A stretch of 64,000 nt of DNA, from positions 62,001 to 126,000 of the forward strand of contig NZ_JAENIJ010000003.1 in the NCBI RefSeq assembly GCF_016595435.1. The letters run 5' to 3'. Under the pieces are notes generated by a model that saw only the letters and a list, made by a program, of their open reading frames with translations, had not been told where the DNA came from and did no database searches. This DNA comes from Luteolibacter pohnpeiensis. GTDB taxonomy: Bacteria; Verrucomicrobiota; Verrucomicrobiia; Verrucomicrobiales; Akkermansiaceae. A program made the translations under genes and the position numbers. This document shows, piece by piece, positions 25,247 to 33,822 of this stretch (its first letter is position 1; every line of letters begins with the position of its first letter).

Positions 25247-25356
25247 GAAATTGGCTGGCTTCCTTGGTGGGGACCGGCGCGAGTAAAGAGAGGCGCGGCG
25301 GCGGCATCAATAAGAATTCGGTGTTTTGAACGTAGTCGGGCAGGGCAAGCCGATTG

Positions 25357-26055
25357 TCAGTCCGTTTTGCGGGCTTTGAGGAACTCCTGCCAGATCTGCC
25401 ATGGATTGGGGTGGGGGTGACCAGGATCAAAGCGATCGGCCAAAGTTTTGTAGGTGTTTTCCCCGTCAGCATTGAGAATAATCAAGGCTTCTCCCTCGCC
25501 GGGAATCGTTTGGACGCCGCCTTTGTTGTAGACCTCGGACTCGAAGGGGATGACCCAGACGCGGGCTTTTTGATCGGTCTTGTTTCCCTGCCATTGGGTC
25601 TCGAGACGATCCACGGCGGTTAATTTCCCATCCGTCACAAAGCTGGTGGTGAAAGTAAGCGCTCCCGGTTGGTCCGCCTGAAGGTGAATGAGAAGTGCTT
25701 TATATTCAGAACTGTAGACCAGTTCCCGGGTGATGGAGGTCATGCCGGAGCGGTGGCCCGATGTGGTCATGGATTGCTTGGTGTTCAAGGTCCGTTGGAA
25801 CGATTCCAAATCCGGCTTTTCGTTTTTCCACTCGATTTTGAATTCGATCGGTTCCGTTTTGGTATCGGTTTTACCATCAGCGGGTTCTGTAGAAATGCGG
25901 ATGGTGGTCAGCTCCGGGGTGTCGAGAATTTGCGCGGGGCCGATTTTTACCGCACCGTCCCAGTCTTTGGGCACGCCTTGGAGGGTCTTCGGTTCATCAG
26001 CGGAAGCCACCAAGGTGGCGGCGGAAAGGAGCAATGCGGTTCGGAACATCGGCAT
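25357..26055 (-). CDS. Secreted protein resembling the GH95 N-terminal beta-sandwich
   Basis: The frame is open to 26190, but a signal peptide begins at ATG 26055 (MPMFRTALLLSAATLVASA), so I start there. The mature part is about 210 residues. The section GHRSGMTSITRELVYSSEYKALLIHLQADQPGALTF has the rhythm of the N-terminal domain of GH95 fucosidases, in which an REV...S..D..ivirl.AD.PG.l.F pattern is conserved. The catalytic (alpha/alpha)6 barrel is absent, so it would be a stand-alone domain, perhaps carbohydrate-binding. The end (GHPHPNPWQIWQEFLKARKTD) is unusual. I am moderately sure of the family resemblance and unsure of any role. Confidence 0.55.
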   Translation of the reverse strand: MPMFRTALLLSAATLVASADEPKTLQGVPKDWDGAVKIGPAQILDTPELTTIRISTEPADGKTDTKTEPIEFKIEWKNEKPDLESFQRTLNTKQSMTTSGHRSGMTSITRELVYSSEYKALLIHLQADQPGALTFTTSFVTDGKLTAVDRLETQWQGNKTDQKARVWVIPFESEVYNKGGVQTIPGEGEALIILNADGENTYKTLADRFDPGHPHPNPWQIWQEFLKARKTD

Positions 26056-26170
26056 GGTGAAGCAAATACCCCGAAAATACCGCGCGCGCGACCGGGATTT
26101 GTCAGCGGAATCGTTCTTCAAAACAATCCGGCTTGCGGCTGTGGCCGATCGGGGGTTTCTTGAATCCTTC

Positions 26171-28042
26171 ATGAATTTTCGGTGGATCAACGCGCTTTTT
26201 TGGGGGAACTCGGTGGCACTCTCGTGGATGTGGGGGCTGGGGCTGTTTTTCAGTGTCCAGATGACCTACATGTTCGGCTTGGAAGGGCTGCTGGTGTTTG
26301 CCGTGCCGAACGCGCTGGGTTTGATGCTGTTCGGGTTTTTGACCCACATCGTGGCGAAGCGTCATAGCGGCGGGCAGGAATCGCTGGCGATCTTCTTTGA
26401 GAAATTTTCGAAACCATTCCGGCTGATTTTCTATCTCTATCAGGTAGTAGCGCTGTCCCTGACGGTTTTTGCCTTGGCGAGGTACCTGTTCTGGCCCCTG
26501 CAACTGGCGACCGGTGGATTGTTTCCGCTCTACATGTGCCTGGTGGTTTTTGTGGTGCTAGCCGCTGGCTGTTTGTTCGGTGAGGAATTCGGTATCCAGA
26601 AGATCAAGGTCGGCCACGCGATATTCGGCGTTCTGCTGGTCATCTGCATTGCGATGATCCTGCTATCCTTGAAACCGTTCATCCCGGTTGGCCTGGATTG
26701 GCATGCGGTTCTTCCGAAGGCTTGGGAGGGACCGAGCCTGCTGGGGTATTCCGTGCCATTGCTGGTCGGTCTGCTGGTTGGCCCTTGGCTGGATTTACAG
26801 CATTGGCAGCGTGCGATCCAAATTCACCGGGAAAAGACCTCGGTGCGCTTGAGCTATTTCTTCGGCGGCTCGATTTTCTTCCTGCTGCTGATTTTCCACG
26901 GTTGCCTTGCGACCTGGGTATTGAGCAAGGGCGATGCGACCAGCTTCGGACAGCTCGGCATCGATAAGTTCCACTATGCCCATGAGTTGGTGGTCCAATA
27001 CATCGATCGCTTGAATGATAACTCCGCCGGCTTACTGCCACTGGCATATTATTCGTTCCTCGGAATCTGTATTCTGACGACCTTGGACAGCGGCTATGTC
27101 GCGTTGAAGTGGTTCCTGGGAATTACGGTGGGCAAGAGCCAGCACATGCTGGTTGCGATGCTGCCTAAGAAAATCCTCGATTCACCAATCCCGACGTTCT
27201 TCCTGGTTGCGGTCATTACTTTGATCGGGCTTTGGGCGAAGCTCGAGCTGGAATACTTTATGGTGTTCTTCGCCTCGTTTTTCGTTGGCTATGCATCGCT
27301 GGCGATCGCCCGCTGCTTCATTCCCAATTCTCAGCAGTCGTTGCCGCAAATCCGGATGTTTTCATTCGCCAGCATCTCATTGGTGATTTTCGCCTTCGGT
27401 TACTATACCAGTGGCACCGCCTTAATGATCCTCGGTTCGGTTCTTCCGTTGATTTATGTCATCTGGCTGGTGTTCAACGCAGATCTGCTTCGGGTCGTGA
27501 CCGAGCGTGCTGGCGAGGTGATGGAAGCTGCCGCGACTGAAATCCCAGCCCTGCGTGCGATTACCAAACCTGCGGCTGCCGTGCCGGGTTCGCCGGTTGC
27601 GCCCCCCGATGATGCGCATGCGCTCGGCGGGCACTTCGAGGGCAAGTGGTTCGTTTACTCGCTGATTGCCAGTTATTCGGATACGAACTCGGTGGGTAAC
27701 GTCTACTTCGGCATGTATGCCATGTTTGTCGGCAAGACCCGCGAGTTGTTCTTCAACAAAGTCATGCCGGACTTCGATCTGAAAACGACGAAGTTCTACA
27801 TCCTCACCCGCTCCTTCGAGCACAAATTCGTCCGCGAATCGCGCGAGTTCGATACGATCACCGTCAAAATCCGCGTCGCCGAAACCAACCGCAAGTTCTG
27901 CACGCTGGAGCATCAGATCTTCGGCTCGGAAAACCAGCTGCTCGGCAAAGGCAAGCAGAGCCTGCTGTTCGTTTCTTCAAAGGACTACAGCCTGCTCGAC
28001 ATTCCGTCGGAAGTTTACACCTCCTTCATGCCTTACATTTGA
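26171..28042 (+). CDS. Transporter-like membrane protein fused to a hotdog acyl thioesterase
   Basis: The N-terminal 430 residues hold 12 or so hydrophobic helices (SVALSWMWGLGLFFSVQMTYMFG to ALMILGSVLPLIYVIWLVF) in a layout like the sodium:solute symporter/APC group. A linker rich in Ala and Pro follows. The last 150 residues are a 4HBT hotdog domain: SYSDTNSVGNVYFGMYAMFVGKTRELF has the conserved Asp/Asn-x-x-x-x-x-N region, and FEHKFVRESREFDTITVKIRV and RKFCTLEHQIF are family blocks. The whole is one frame, with start at ATG 26171 just before the first helix. Role unknown; coupling of transport with acyl-CoA hydrolysis is an inference. It is divergent from the GH95-like gene and faces ispH. 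Confidence 0.78.
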   Translation: MNFRWINALFWGNSVALSWMWGLGLFFSVQMTYMFGLEGLLVFAVPNALGLMLFGFLTHIVAKRHSGGQESLAIFFEKFSKPFRLIFYLYQVVALSLTVFALARYLFWPLQLATGGLFPLYMCLVVFVVLAAGCLFGEEFGIQKIKVGHAIFGVLLVICIAMILLSLKPFIPVGLDWHAVLPKAWEGPSLLGYSVPLLVGLLVGPWLDLQHWQRAIQIHREKTSVRLSYFFGGSIFFLLLIFHGCLATWVLSKGDATSFGQLGIDKFHYAHELVVQYIDRLNDNSAGLLPLAYYSFLGICILTTLDSGYVALKWFLGITVGKSQHMLVAMLPKKILDSPIPTFFLVAVITLIGLWAKLELEYFMVFFASFFVGYASLAIARCFIPNSQQSLPQIRMFSFASISLVIFAFGYYTSGTALMILGSVLPLIYVIWLVFNADLLRVVTERAGEVMEAAATEIPALRAITKPAAAVPGSPVAPPDDAHALGGHFEGKWFVYSLIASYSDTNSVGNVYFGMYAMFVGKTRELFFNKVMPDFDLKTTKFYILTRSFEHKFVRESREFDTITVKIRVAETNRKFCTLEHQIFGSENQLLGKGKQSLLFVSSKDYSLLDIPSEVYTSFMPYI

Positions 28043-28053
28043 TCGGCTCCGGA

Positions 28054-29295
28054 TTAGAGGCGTTCCAACTCGCTGTGGTCCACACCCCGCAGCGAGAACA
28101 CTTTCACGATCGTCTCCTCGATCAGATTGTTAGGGCAGCTCGCGCCGGCGGTGATGCCAACCGTGACGGGCTTATCACCGAGCAATAATTCGGAATAAGG
28201 CGAGGAAACCTCCTGCTTGTGGTGCAGGTCGTAGTGGACGATTTCGTCCAGCGACTTGATGCAGCTGGCATCGCGGATGAAAAACGTCGGAAGGCTTTTT
28301 TCGCCGATTTCCACCAGATGCTGCGTGTTTGAGCTGTTGTAGCCGCCGACCACCAAAAGCAGGTCCATTTTCGTGCGCAGCATCTCGAACAACGCATCCT
28401 GCCGTTCCTGAGTGGCTCCGCAAATCGTGTCGAAAACCTGAAACGCCGTGTCGGTTCCGTCCCGATCCGCAATCGCTTGGTGAAACCGGCGCTGGATTTC
28501 CTCCGTCTCGCTCTTGAGCATCGTGGTCTGATTGGCCACCCCGACCCGCTGCAGATGCAAATCCGGATCAAATCCCGGTGAGGTCGAGCCCTCAAACCGG
28601 CGCAGAAATTCTTCTTTGTCGCCGCCATGGCGAATGTAATCGCAGACGTAATCCGTGTCGGTGAGCGTCAGCACGACAAGGTAGTGGCCGTCGCCTTTTT
28701 CGCCGAGGGCGCGGGATGAAGTTGCCCGGGTTTCCTCGTGATTTGCCTTGCCGTGAATCAGCGAAGTCACGCCTTCCTTGGCGTAGTTCCGCACTCGCCG
28801 CCACACTTTCATCACGTCGCCGCAAGTGGTATCGACCACATAGCTGCCGCGCTCTTCCACTTTTTTCATGAAATGGGTCGGCGCGCCAAATGCCGGTACA
28901 ATGATCACATCGTCCTCGGTCAAATCGTCATAATCCGGCGTGATTTCCTGCCACGGCAGGGAAACGATCCCCATTTCGCGCAATTGGTGGTTTACGTCCG
29001 GATTGTGAATGATCTCGCCGATCAAAAAGATCCGGTTTTCAGGAAATACCCGGCGCGAGGCATAGGCCAGATCGATCGCGCGCTCCACGCCGTAGCAAAA
29101 CCCGAATTGCTGGGCCAAGAGCACCGTCGTGTTGCCGATGGTGACTTTGCCGCCGCGATCTTTGAGTTTTTCGACGATGGATGAGTGGAAATGCACCGCG
29201 ACTTCGGCGGCTACCCGCTCCATCACATCGGGACGACGGACGTTGACACGGGGTTTCTTCGGTTTCGGGGCCGCATTGGCGGAGGCATCGCTCAT
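28054..29295 (-). CDS. ispH: 4-hydroxy-3-methylbut-2-enyl diphosphate reductase
   Basis: IspH catalyses the last step of the MEP isoprenoid pathway using a 4Fe-4S cluster. The three cluster cysteines appear in FGFCYGVERAIDLAY, VVDTTCGDVMKV and AGASCPNNLIEETI, and the catalytic region HGKANHEETRATSS is present. The protein is about 413 residues, longer than the 310-residue Escherichia coli type, with an extended N-terminus (RRPDVMERVAAEVAVHFHSSIVEKLKD) and insertions as in the plant/cyanobacterial group. ATG 29295 (MSDASANAAPKPKKP) is chosen over the upstream start at 29331, which would nearly touch the previous gene. It is the last gene of the ispD operon and converges on the transporter-thioesterase gene. 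Confidence 0.95.
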   Translation of the reverse strand: MSDASANAAPKPKKPRVNVRRPDVMERVAAEVAVHFHSSIVEKLKDRGGKVTIGNTTVLLAQQFGFCYGVERAIDLAYASRRVFPENRIFLIGEIIHNPDVNHQLREMGIVSLPWQEITPDYDDLTEDDVIIVPAFGAPTHFMKKVEERGSYVVDTTCGDVMKVWRRVRNYAKEGVTSLIHGKANHEETRATSSRALGEKGDGHYLVVLTLTDTDYVCDYIRHGGDKEEFLRRFEGSTSPGFDPDLHLQRVGVANQTTMLKSETEEIQRRFHQAIADRDGTDTAFQVFDTICGATQERQDALFEMLRTKMDLLLVVGGYNSSNTQHLVEIGEKSLPTFFIRDASCIKSLDEIVHYDLHHKQEVSSPYSELLLGDKPVTVGITAGASCPNNLIEETIVKVFSLRGVDHSELERL

Positions 29296-29332
29296 CGCGA
29301 TCGATATACAATTGGAACCCGCAGCCTCCAAA

Positions 29333-30034
29333 TCATTTTCCTGACTGCAATTTGCGCCCGGCGAAGGGCAACGCCAACAGCAGGTAAGCCAATTGGGCGA
29401 TCAGCGCCATCCACACCAAATACCAGGGCCAGGGGCCGAGGTAATCGATCAAACTTGGGTTTTCCGGTGGATGATTGACGAAACCGAAATTGGTTCCGAG
29501 CAGCCGATTGATGATCAGGGCAAAAACCAGATAGATCAGCGAACAGCCCATGACTTCGACCGGGCTCCGCCAAAACGGCACCTTGGGCCGCCAACCTTCG
29601 ACAATCGGAAGATACAACGCCACCGCAACGATCGCGAAGTGCTGGACGAAGAACATGATGAACGGCGCGCTTGGGAAGCCCACGGTCACCGCTGGCGTGA
29701 GCAAGCCCTGGATCGTGCCCGCCAAGCCCCAGAAATAAGTCAGGGTGGCGAAATAATGCCGCCGCGAGAGCAGGGCGAAAGCTCCCGTTATCGCTGCCAG
29801 GTCGCAAAGTTGGAATGGCAGCACCGTTTCCAAGGATTTATCTCCCGGATAGGTCATCCATGCCGCCTGACTCAGCGGATAGGCTGCAAGGCAGAGAAAT
29901 GCGAGAATGCCGGTGGAAATCAGGCGTGGCTTGCCACCCCGTTTTCCGGCCAATAGCAAAATCGTCGTGATTACCCCGCCAATCGCCACCGCGGTGAAAT
30001 GTTGCGTCGAAAATGGGTGGAACGGCTGGGGCAT
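29333..30034 (-). CDS. TIGR02206/YwaF-like integral membrane protein
   Basis: This 233-residue protein has about seven hydrophobic helices. The block LETVLPFQLCDLAAITGAFALLSRR, followed by TYFWGLAGTIQGLLTPAVTVGFPS and FVQHFAIVAVALYL, matches the YwaF/TIGR02206 family of putative membrane proteins. The function of the family is unknown. It lies 12 bases after the M16 peptidase gene and 37 bases before ispH on the same strand, so it is likely part of the operon. Confidence 0.85.
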   Translation of the reverse strand: MPQPFHPFSTQHFTAVAIGGVITTILLLAGKRGGKPRLISTGILAFLCLAAYPLSQAAWMTYPGDKSLETVLPFQLCDLAAITGAFALLSRRHYFATLTYFWGLAGTIQGLLTPAVTVGFPSAPFIMFFVQHFAIVAVALYLPIVEGWRPKVPFWRSPVEVMGCSLIYLVFALIINRLLGTNFGFVNHPPENPSLIDYLGPWPWYLVWMALIAQLAYLLLALPFAGRKLQSGK

Positions 30035-30045
30035 GGGAGAGGGTT

Positions 30046-31290
30046 TTACTCGTCCTCGTTGGGCAGGATTTCAGCGATGGCCGGTTTCTGGTTGAGGAAA
30101 ATCTCACGCGCGACCGCATGAACCTCCTCGTCCGTCACCGCCAAAACGCTTTCACGCCATTCGAGTGGTGCAGGTATACGTCCGAAATCCATCAATCCTT
30201 CACCCGCCCACGCGGCATGCGATGAGGTCGATTCAAAAGCCTGCTTGCTTTGCGAAATCGACAACCGCTTCGCCCGATCCAGCTCGCCCGGGCGCGGCCC
30301 GTTTTCCAGCAAATCATCGATCTCCCGCAAAATGCAGTCAATGGCTTCCTCGCGCGATTCAGGATCGAGTCCCGCGCTGATTTCGAATGCGCCGGTTTCG
30401 TCGAAAAACGAAACATCGCTGCCGATTTGGTAGCAAAGCCCTCGTTCCTCCCGCAGTTCCAGAAACAGCCGTGAACTCGCCGTTTCTCCGAGCATCAGAC
30501 TGAGCATGCGCAACGCGTGGCGCTTCGGCGATTGCAACCCGGGCGTGTGCCAGGCCATGGCCAATTGCAACTGATCGGTCTCGCGCGCATCCGTCACCCG
30601 ACCCGGAATCTGCCCGTTCCGGTGGAATGCCAGTGGTGCTTCAACCGCGTGAAACTTCTCCGGCAAAAATGGCTCGAACATCGCCGATATCTCATCAATC
30701 GAAAACGGCCCGGCGGCGGCGATCACGATGTCTTCGCGGAAGTAATGTTGATCTCGAAAGCCGAGCAAGGTGCTGCGATCGATTTGCGCAATCGATTCCA
30801 GCGATCCAGAAATCGGGTTGCCGAGGGGATGATCCGGCCAGAGTGCGCTGGAAATCAGATCGCCGATGTGATCCGAAGGCGATTCGCGATACATCGTGAT
30901 TTCCTCGCCGATGACCTCGCGTTCCAGCGTGATTTCATGTTCGGGAAAGGTCGCGTTCCAGACCATGTCGGAGAGCACGTCGACCAGCACCGGCATCAGA
31001 TCGGCTTCGCCACGACCTTCATAAACCGTGTGATCTTCGGTGGTGCAGGCATTGAGTTGGCCACCGCCGTTTTCGATTTCAAAGCTGATCTCCTTCGCGC
31101 TGCGGCGGGTGGTTCCTTTGAAAACCATGTGCTCCACGAAATGCGCCAAGCCGGTGGGCAGGTTGGCTTCGTCACGGCTGCCAGCCGGAATGTAGATTGA
31201 AAGCGCCGCGCACTCCGAATCCGGCACCGTTGCCACCGCGAGTTTCGGTCCACCCGGAATTTGCCGCCATTCGTAAGTTGCTTTGTTCAT
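30046..31290 (-). CDS. M16-family zinc metallopeptidase
   Basis: The inverted zinc motif HxxEH is clear in GLAHFVEHMVFKGTTRRS, and the downstream glutamate ligand region is TTEDHTVYEGRGEADLMPVLVDVLSDM. The second M16 lobe includes LAMAWHTPGLQSPKRHALRMLSLMLG and SSRLFLELREERGLCYQIGSD (the RExxGLxY signature). At 414 residues it is a single-chain M16B-type enzyme, likely a homodimer, related to processing peptidases. No signal peptide is visible. Its start overlaps the ispD stop by four bases and its substrates are unknown. Confidence 0.92.
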   Translation of the reverse strand: MNKATYEWRQIPGGPKLAVATVPDSECAALSIYIPAGSRDEANLPTGLAHFVEHMVFKGTTRRSAKEISFEIENGGGQLNACTTEDHTVYEGRGEADLMPVLVDVLSDMVWNATFPEHEITLEREVIGEEITMYRESPSDHIGDLISSALWPDHPLGNPISGSLESIAQIDRSTLLGFRDQHYFREDIVIAAAGPFSIDEISAMFEPFLPEKFHAVEAPLAFHRNGQIPGRVTDARETDQLQLAMAWHTPGLQSPKRHALRMLSLMLGETASSRLFLELREERGLCYQIGSDVSFFDETGAFEISAGLDPESREEAIDCILREIDDLLENGPRPGELDRAKRLSISQSKQAFESTSSHAAWAGEGLMDFGRIPAPLEWRESVLAVTDEEVHAVAREIFLNQKPAIAEILPNEDE

Positions 31291-31961
31291 TTGAGAAGTG
31301 CCTCTGCCAGAGCAAGATCGGCGGGCGTCGTGATTTTCAAGTTCGGATGCGCGGATTCGACGAATTTCACGCGAACGCCGATCGCTTCCAGCGCGGAAAC
31401 CTCATCGGTGACGGTTAACCCTGCCCGCGCAACCTCGGCGTAAGCCTGGCGCAGCAGCTCCGTGTCAAAAATCTGCGGAGTTTCCATGAACCACAAATTC
31501 TCCCGCGAAACCGACTCCGTGCAAAAGCCGGAATCGTCCGATTTTTTCAAAGTCTCGGTCACCCGGCGTGCCAGCGAAACTGCACGATGTTTCTGAGCTT
31601 CCGCCACGCATCGGTCGATCTCCGAAGCGGGCAGCAGCGGCCGTGCTCCATCGTGAACCGCGACCCAGGGAAGGTCCGTCGCCGCCAATCCCGCTGCCAC
31701 CGAGTCCTGCCGATCCTTGCCGCCATCGACGCGTTTGACCAGTTTGGGTGAACTTTCTGTTTTCAGCAAATCCCAGCGATCTTCAGGGCAAACGACGATC
31801 ACTTCCGCGATCGATTCCGCAGCGAGAAAGATCTCCAACGTTCTGCGCAACACGGCAACACCTGCCAGCGGAGCGGCCAATTTATCGAAGCCCATTCGTC
31901 GGCTCGATCCTGCGGCGACGACAATCGCACAGCATTTCGCGGGGTTGGAATCATGAGTCAC
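31287..31961 (-). CDS. ispD: 2-C-methyl-D-erythritol 4-phosphate cytidylyltransferase
   Basis: IspD makes CDP-methylerythritol in the third step of the MEP pathway. The nucleotide-binding start AIVVAAGSSRRMGFDKLAAPLAG is unmistakable, and VDGGKDRQDSVAAGL, WVAVHDGARPLLP and the C-terminal NLKITTPADLALAEALL are family blocks. Length (224 residues) is typical. It starts with GTG (GTGACTCATG...). It is the first gene of an operon that runs through the M16 peptidase and the YwaF-like gene to ispH. Confidence 0.93.
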   Translation of the reverse strand: MTHDSNPAKCCAIVVAAGSSRRMGFDKLAAPLAGVAVLRRTLEIFLAAESIAEVIVVCPEDRWDLLKTESSPKLVKRVDGGKDRQDSVAAGLAATDLPWVAVHDGARPLLPASEIDRCVAEAQKHRAVSLARRVTETLKKSDDSGFCTESVSRENLWFMETPQIFDTELLRQAYAEVARAGLTVTDEVSALEAIGVRVKFVESAHPNLKITTPADLALAEALLK

Positions 31962-32012
31962 CCGCCCAGCTTCACCAGCCCAGCGACCCGCCGCAACCCC
32001 GGAATTTCTGAA

Positions 32013-32960
32013 TCATCGGGCGATCTGCTGGATAGAGCCCGATTTGGAAAAAGAGTCGATCATGAATCGTAGTGGCGCCGAGGCGCGGCCGCGTTGCCAG
32101 GCGATCGAGAGATCCCACACCGCGCCCGGATCGGTGATCGGAACGGAGGCGAAGCAAGTGGTGAAACAGGCCGACATTTGTTGGCGATCAAATCCCGGAA
32201 CGAGCAGCACCGCGTCTTCATTTGCGACCATGGAAAGTCCGTCCGCGAGGCTGTCCGGCTGACCGATGAACTTCGGCCGGAATTTGCCGAGTTTCCAGCA
32301 CAGCTGCACGAGCCGTTGCTCATACCCGGGCAAATCCGCATCCGGGCCCTTGACGAACGTTTCGTCTTTGAGATCGGCGATCGACACCCCAGTTCGCGAG
32401 GCAAGCGGGTGGTTTTTTGGCAGAATGACTTCGCTCGGGACTTCGGCAATTTTGCGCACGTAGAAATCGCGCGATAGCAATTCACTGCCTTGATCAATCA
32501 GGGCGAGATCGATTTCCCCACGCCGCAGGGCACTGATTTGTTCGCCCGGAGAAAGATCGAGCATTCGGACTTTTGAACCGGGAAAATGTTCGCGCAGGTC
32601 GGACATCAGCGGTTGCAGGTATTGCGCGGCGGCGGAGGCGATGAAGCCAATCCGCAGCTGCTCGCTTTCGCCACGCACCAGGCGGCGCACTTCGAGCAGG
32701 GCATCGTCGTAGTCGCTCAAAAAACTTCGCATCCGCTCCGCCAAAGCATGGCCTCCATTCGTTGGCAGCACCCCGGATGAGGTTCGCTCCAGCAGGCGAC
32801 CGCCGATTTCGTGCTCCAGCGCCTGGATTTGCCGGGTGAGTGTCGATTGGGAAACGCGCAACCGGTCCGCAGCGCGGCGCAGGCTGCCTTCTTCGACGAT
32901 GGTGAGAAACGATCGGATTTGCACGAGCACACCGCGAATGTGATGCGGAAACGGCATCAC
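32013..32960 (-). CDS. LysR-family transcriptional regulator
   Basis: The helix-turn-helix is canonical (IRSFLTIVEEGSLRRAADRLRVSQSTLTRQIQALE, residues about 15-50). The effector-binding domain is well preserved (LRIGFIASAAAQYLQPLMSDLREHFPG, LSPGEQISALRRGEIDLALID, LPKNHPLASRTGVSIADLKDETFV). It is divergent from the nitroreductase gene with 54 bases between them, the classic LysR arrangement, so it probably controls that gene and itself. The start codon is not certain within the first 13 residues. Confidence 0.92.
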   Translation of the reverse strand: MMPFPHHIRGVLVQIRSFLTIVEEGSLRRAADRLRVSQSTLTRQIQALEHEIGGRLLERTSSGVLPTNGGHALAERMRSFLSDYDDALLEVRRLVRGESEQLRIGFIASAAAQYLQPLMSDLREHFPGSKVRMLDLSPGEQISALRRGEIDLALIDQGSELLSRDFYVRKIAEVPSEVILPKNHPLASRTGVSIADLKDETFVKGPDADLPGYEQRLVQLCWKLGKFRPKFIGQPDSLADGLSMVANEDAVLLVPGFDRQQMSACFTTCFASVPITDPGAVWDLSIAWQRGRASAPLRFMIDSFSKSGSIQQIAR

Positions 32961-32984
32961 TGCAATCGGGAAAGCGCATTATCC

Positions 32985-33003
32985 AACGGCACTGCGAACC
33001 GTT
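32985..33003. promoter_or_regulatory. Candidate LysR operator between the regulator and nitroreductase genes
   Basis: AACGG (32985-32989), a nine-base spacer and CCGTT (32999-33003) form an interrupted dyad in the 54-base divergent promoter region. This spacing is like LysR T-N11-A boxes. Position and symmetry are seen directly; binding is inferred. Confidence 0.4.
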
Positions 33004-33014
33004 ATGAATGAGAC

Positions 33015-33674
33015 ATGAGCAATACGAATCAGCCCATTTCCAACGATCAACTCATCAGCAACCTCAACTGGCGCTACGCTACCAAGAAATTTGATCCTTC
33101 CCGCAAGATCAGTGCGGAGGATTGGGCGGCCTTGGAGGAGGCGATCCATTTATCCGCATCCAGCTACGGTTTGCAGCCATGGAAATTCGTCGTCGTGACC
33201 GACCCTGAAGTTTTGGCAAAACTGGTCCCAGCGGCTTACGGCCAGCCACAGGTTGGGCAAGCGTCTCATTTGGTGGTCTTCACCATTAAAAAGGATTTCA
33301 GCGTGGCCGATGTGGATGCGCTCATTTCACGGACAGCCGAAGTTCGCGGCATTCCGGCGGATTCACTCCAGGCCTATCGGGACATGATGGCCGGGACCGT
33401 GAGTGCGAAAAGCGAAGCCGAACTTGCAGCCTGGAACGCTCGCCAAACTTACATCGCCCTCGGCACCTTGCTGACCAGTGCGGCGATGCTCGGCATCGAT
33501 GCCTGCCCGATGGAAGGATTCCTGCCTGGCGAGTTCGATGCGATATTAGGCCTGGAAGAAAAAGGATTGTCCTCGGTCGTGATCTGTCCGCTCGGCTACC
33601 GCGATGCCACCGATCCATACGCCGACTTGGCCAAAGTCCGCATGCCGAAGGAAGAGGTGTTTGTGCGGATTTGA
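33015..33674 (+). CDS. NAD(P)H-dependent nitroreductase family protein (NfsB-like)
   Basis: This 219-residue flavoprotein has the nitroreductase signature NWRYATKKFDPSRKI at the N-terminus (FMN phosphate contacts), LSASSYGLQPWKFVVVTDPE, WNARQTYIALGTLLTSAAMLGIDACPMEGF (dimer and FMN contacts) and the C-terminal VVICPLGYRDATDPYADLAKVRMPKEEV. It is close to NfsB/dihydropteridine reductase-type oxygen-insensitive nitroreductases that reduce nitroaromatics and quinones. It is transcribed away from a LysR regulator that probably controls it. Confidence 0.93.
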   Translation: MSNTNQPISNDQLISNLNWRYATKKFDPSRKISAEDWAALEEAIHLSASSYGLQPWKFVVVTDPEVLAKLVPAAYGQPQVGQASHLVVFTIKKDFSVADVDALISRTAEVRGIPADSLQAYRDMMAGTVSAKSEAELAAWNARQTYIALGTLLTSAAMLGIDACPMEGFLPGEFDAILGLEEKGLSSVVICPLGYRDATDPYADLAKVRMPKEEVFVRI

Positions 33675-33692
33675 GAATCATCTGCTCTTACG

Positions 33693-33731
33693 TGCTCTAC
33701 CTTTTTGCAAAAATGGCTATTAGGTAGAGCA
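33693..33731. repeat. 10-base inverted repeat upstream of the peptidase-helicase operon
   Basis: TGCTCTACCT (33693-33702) and AGGTAGAGCA (33722-33731) are perfect complements with a 19-base spacer. The spacer begins with the 12-base palindrome TTTTTGCAAAAA (33702-33713), which shares one base with the left arm. No T run follows the right arm, so it does not look like a rightward terminator for the nitroreductase gene. It lies 92 bases before the start of the module and may be a regulatory hairpin, operator or insertion scar. Confidence 0.5.
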
Positions 33732-33822
33732 GTTAGAGCCTCTTTAAGGGGGGCATGTTCTCCCTTCGTAGTTCGATTGAAGGTTGTAGACCGACAATTC
33801 TGCGTCTTGAATTCAACGCGAT

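Noticed and set aside
25730..26170. Upstream extension of the transporter-thioesterase frame
   Set aside because: It overlaps the secreted GH95-like gene on the other strand, and the first membrane helix begins right after ATG 26171.
30517..31200. 227-codon plus-strand frame opposite the M16 peptidase
   Set aside because: Antisense of a gene with an intact HxxEH motif and family blocks.
33693..33731. The inverted repeat as a terminator of the nitroreductase gene
   Set aside because: No T run follows the right arm, and the 19-base loop is too long for a typical intrinsic terminator.
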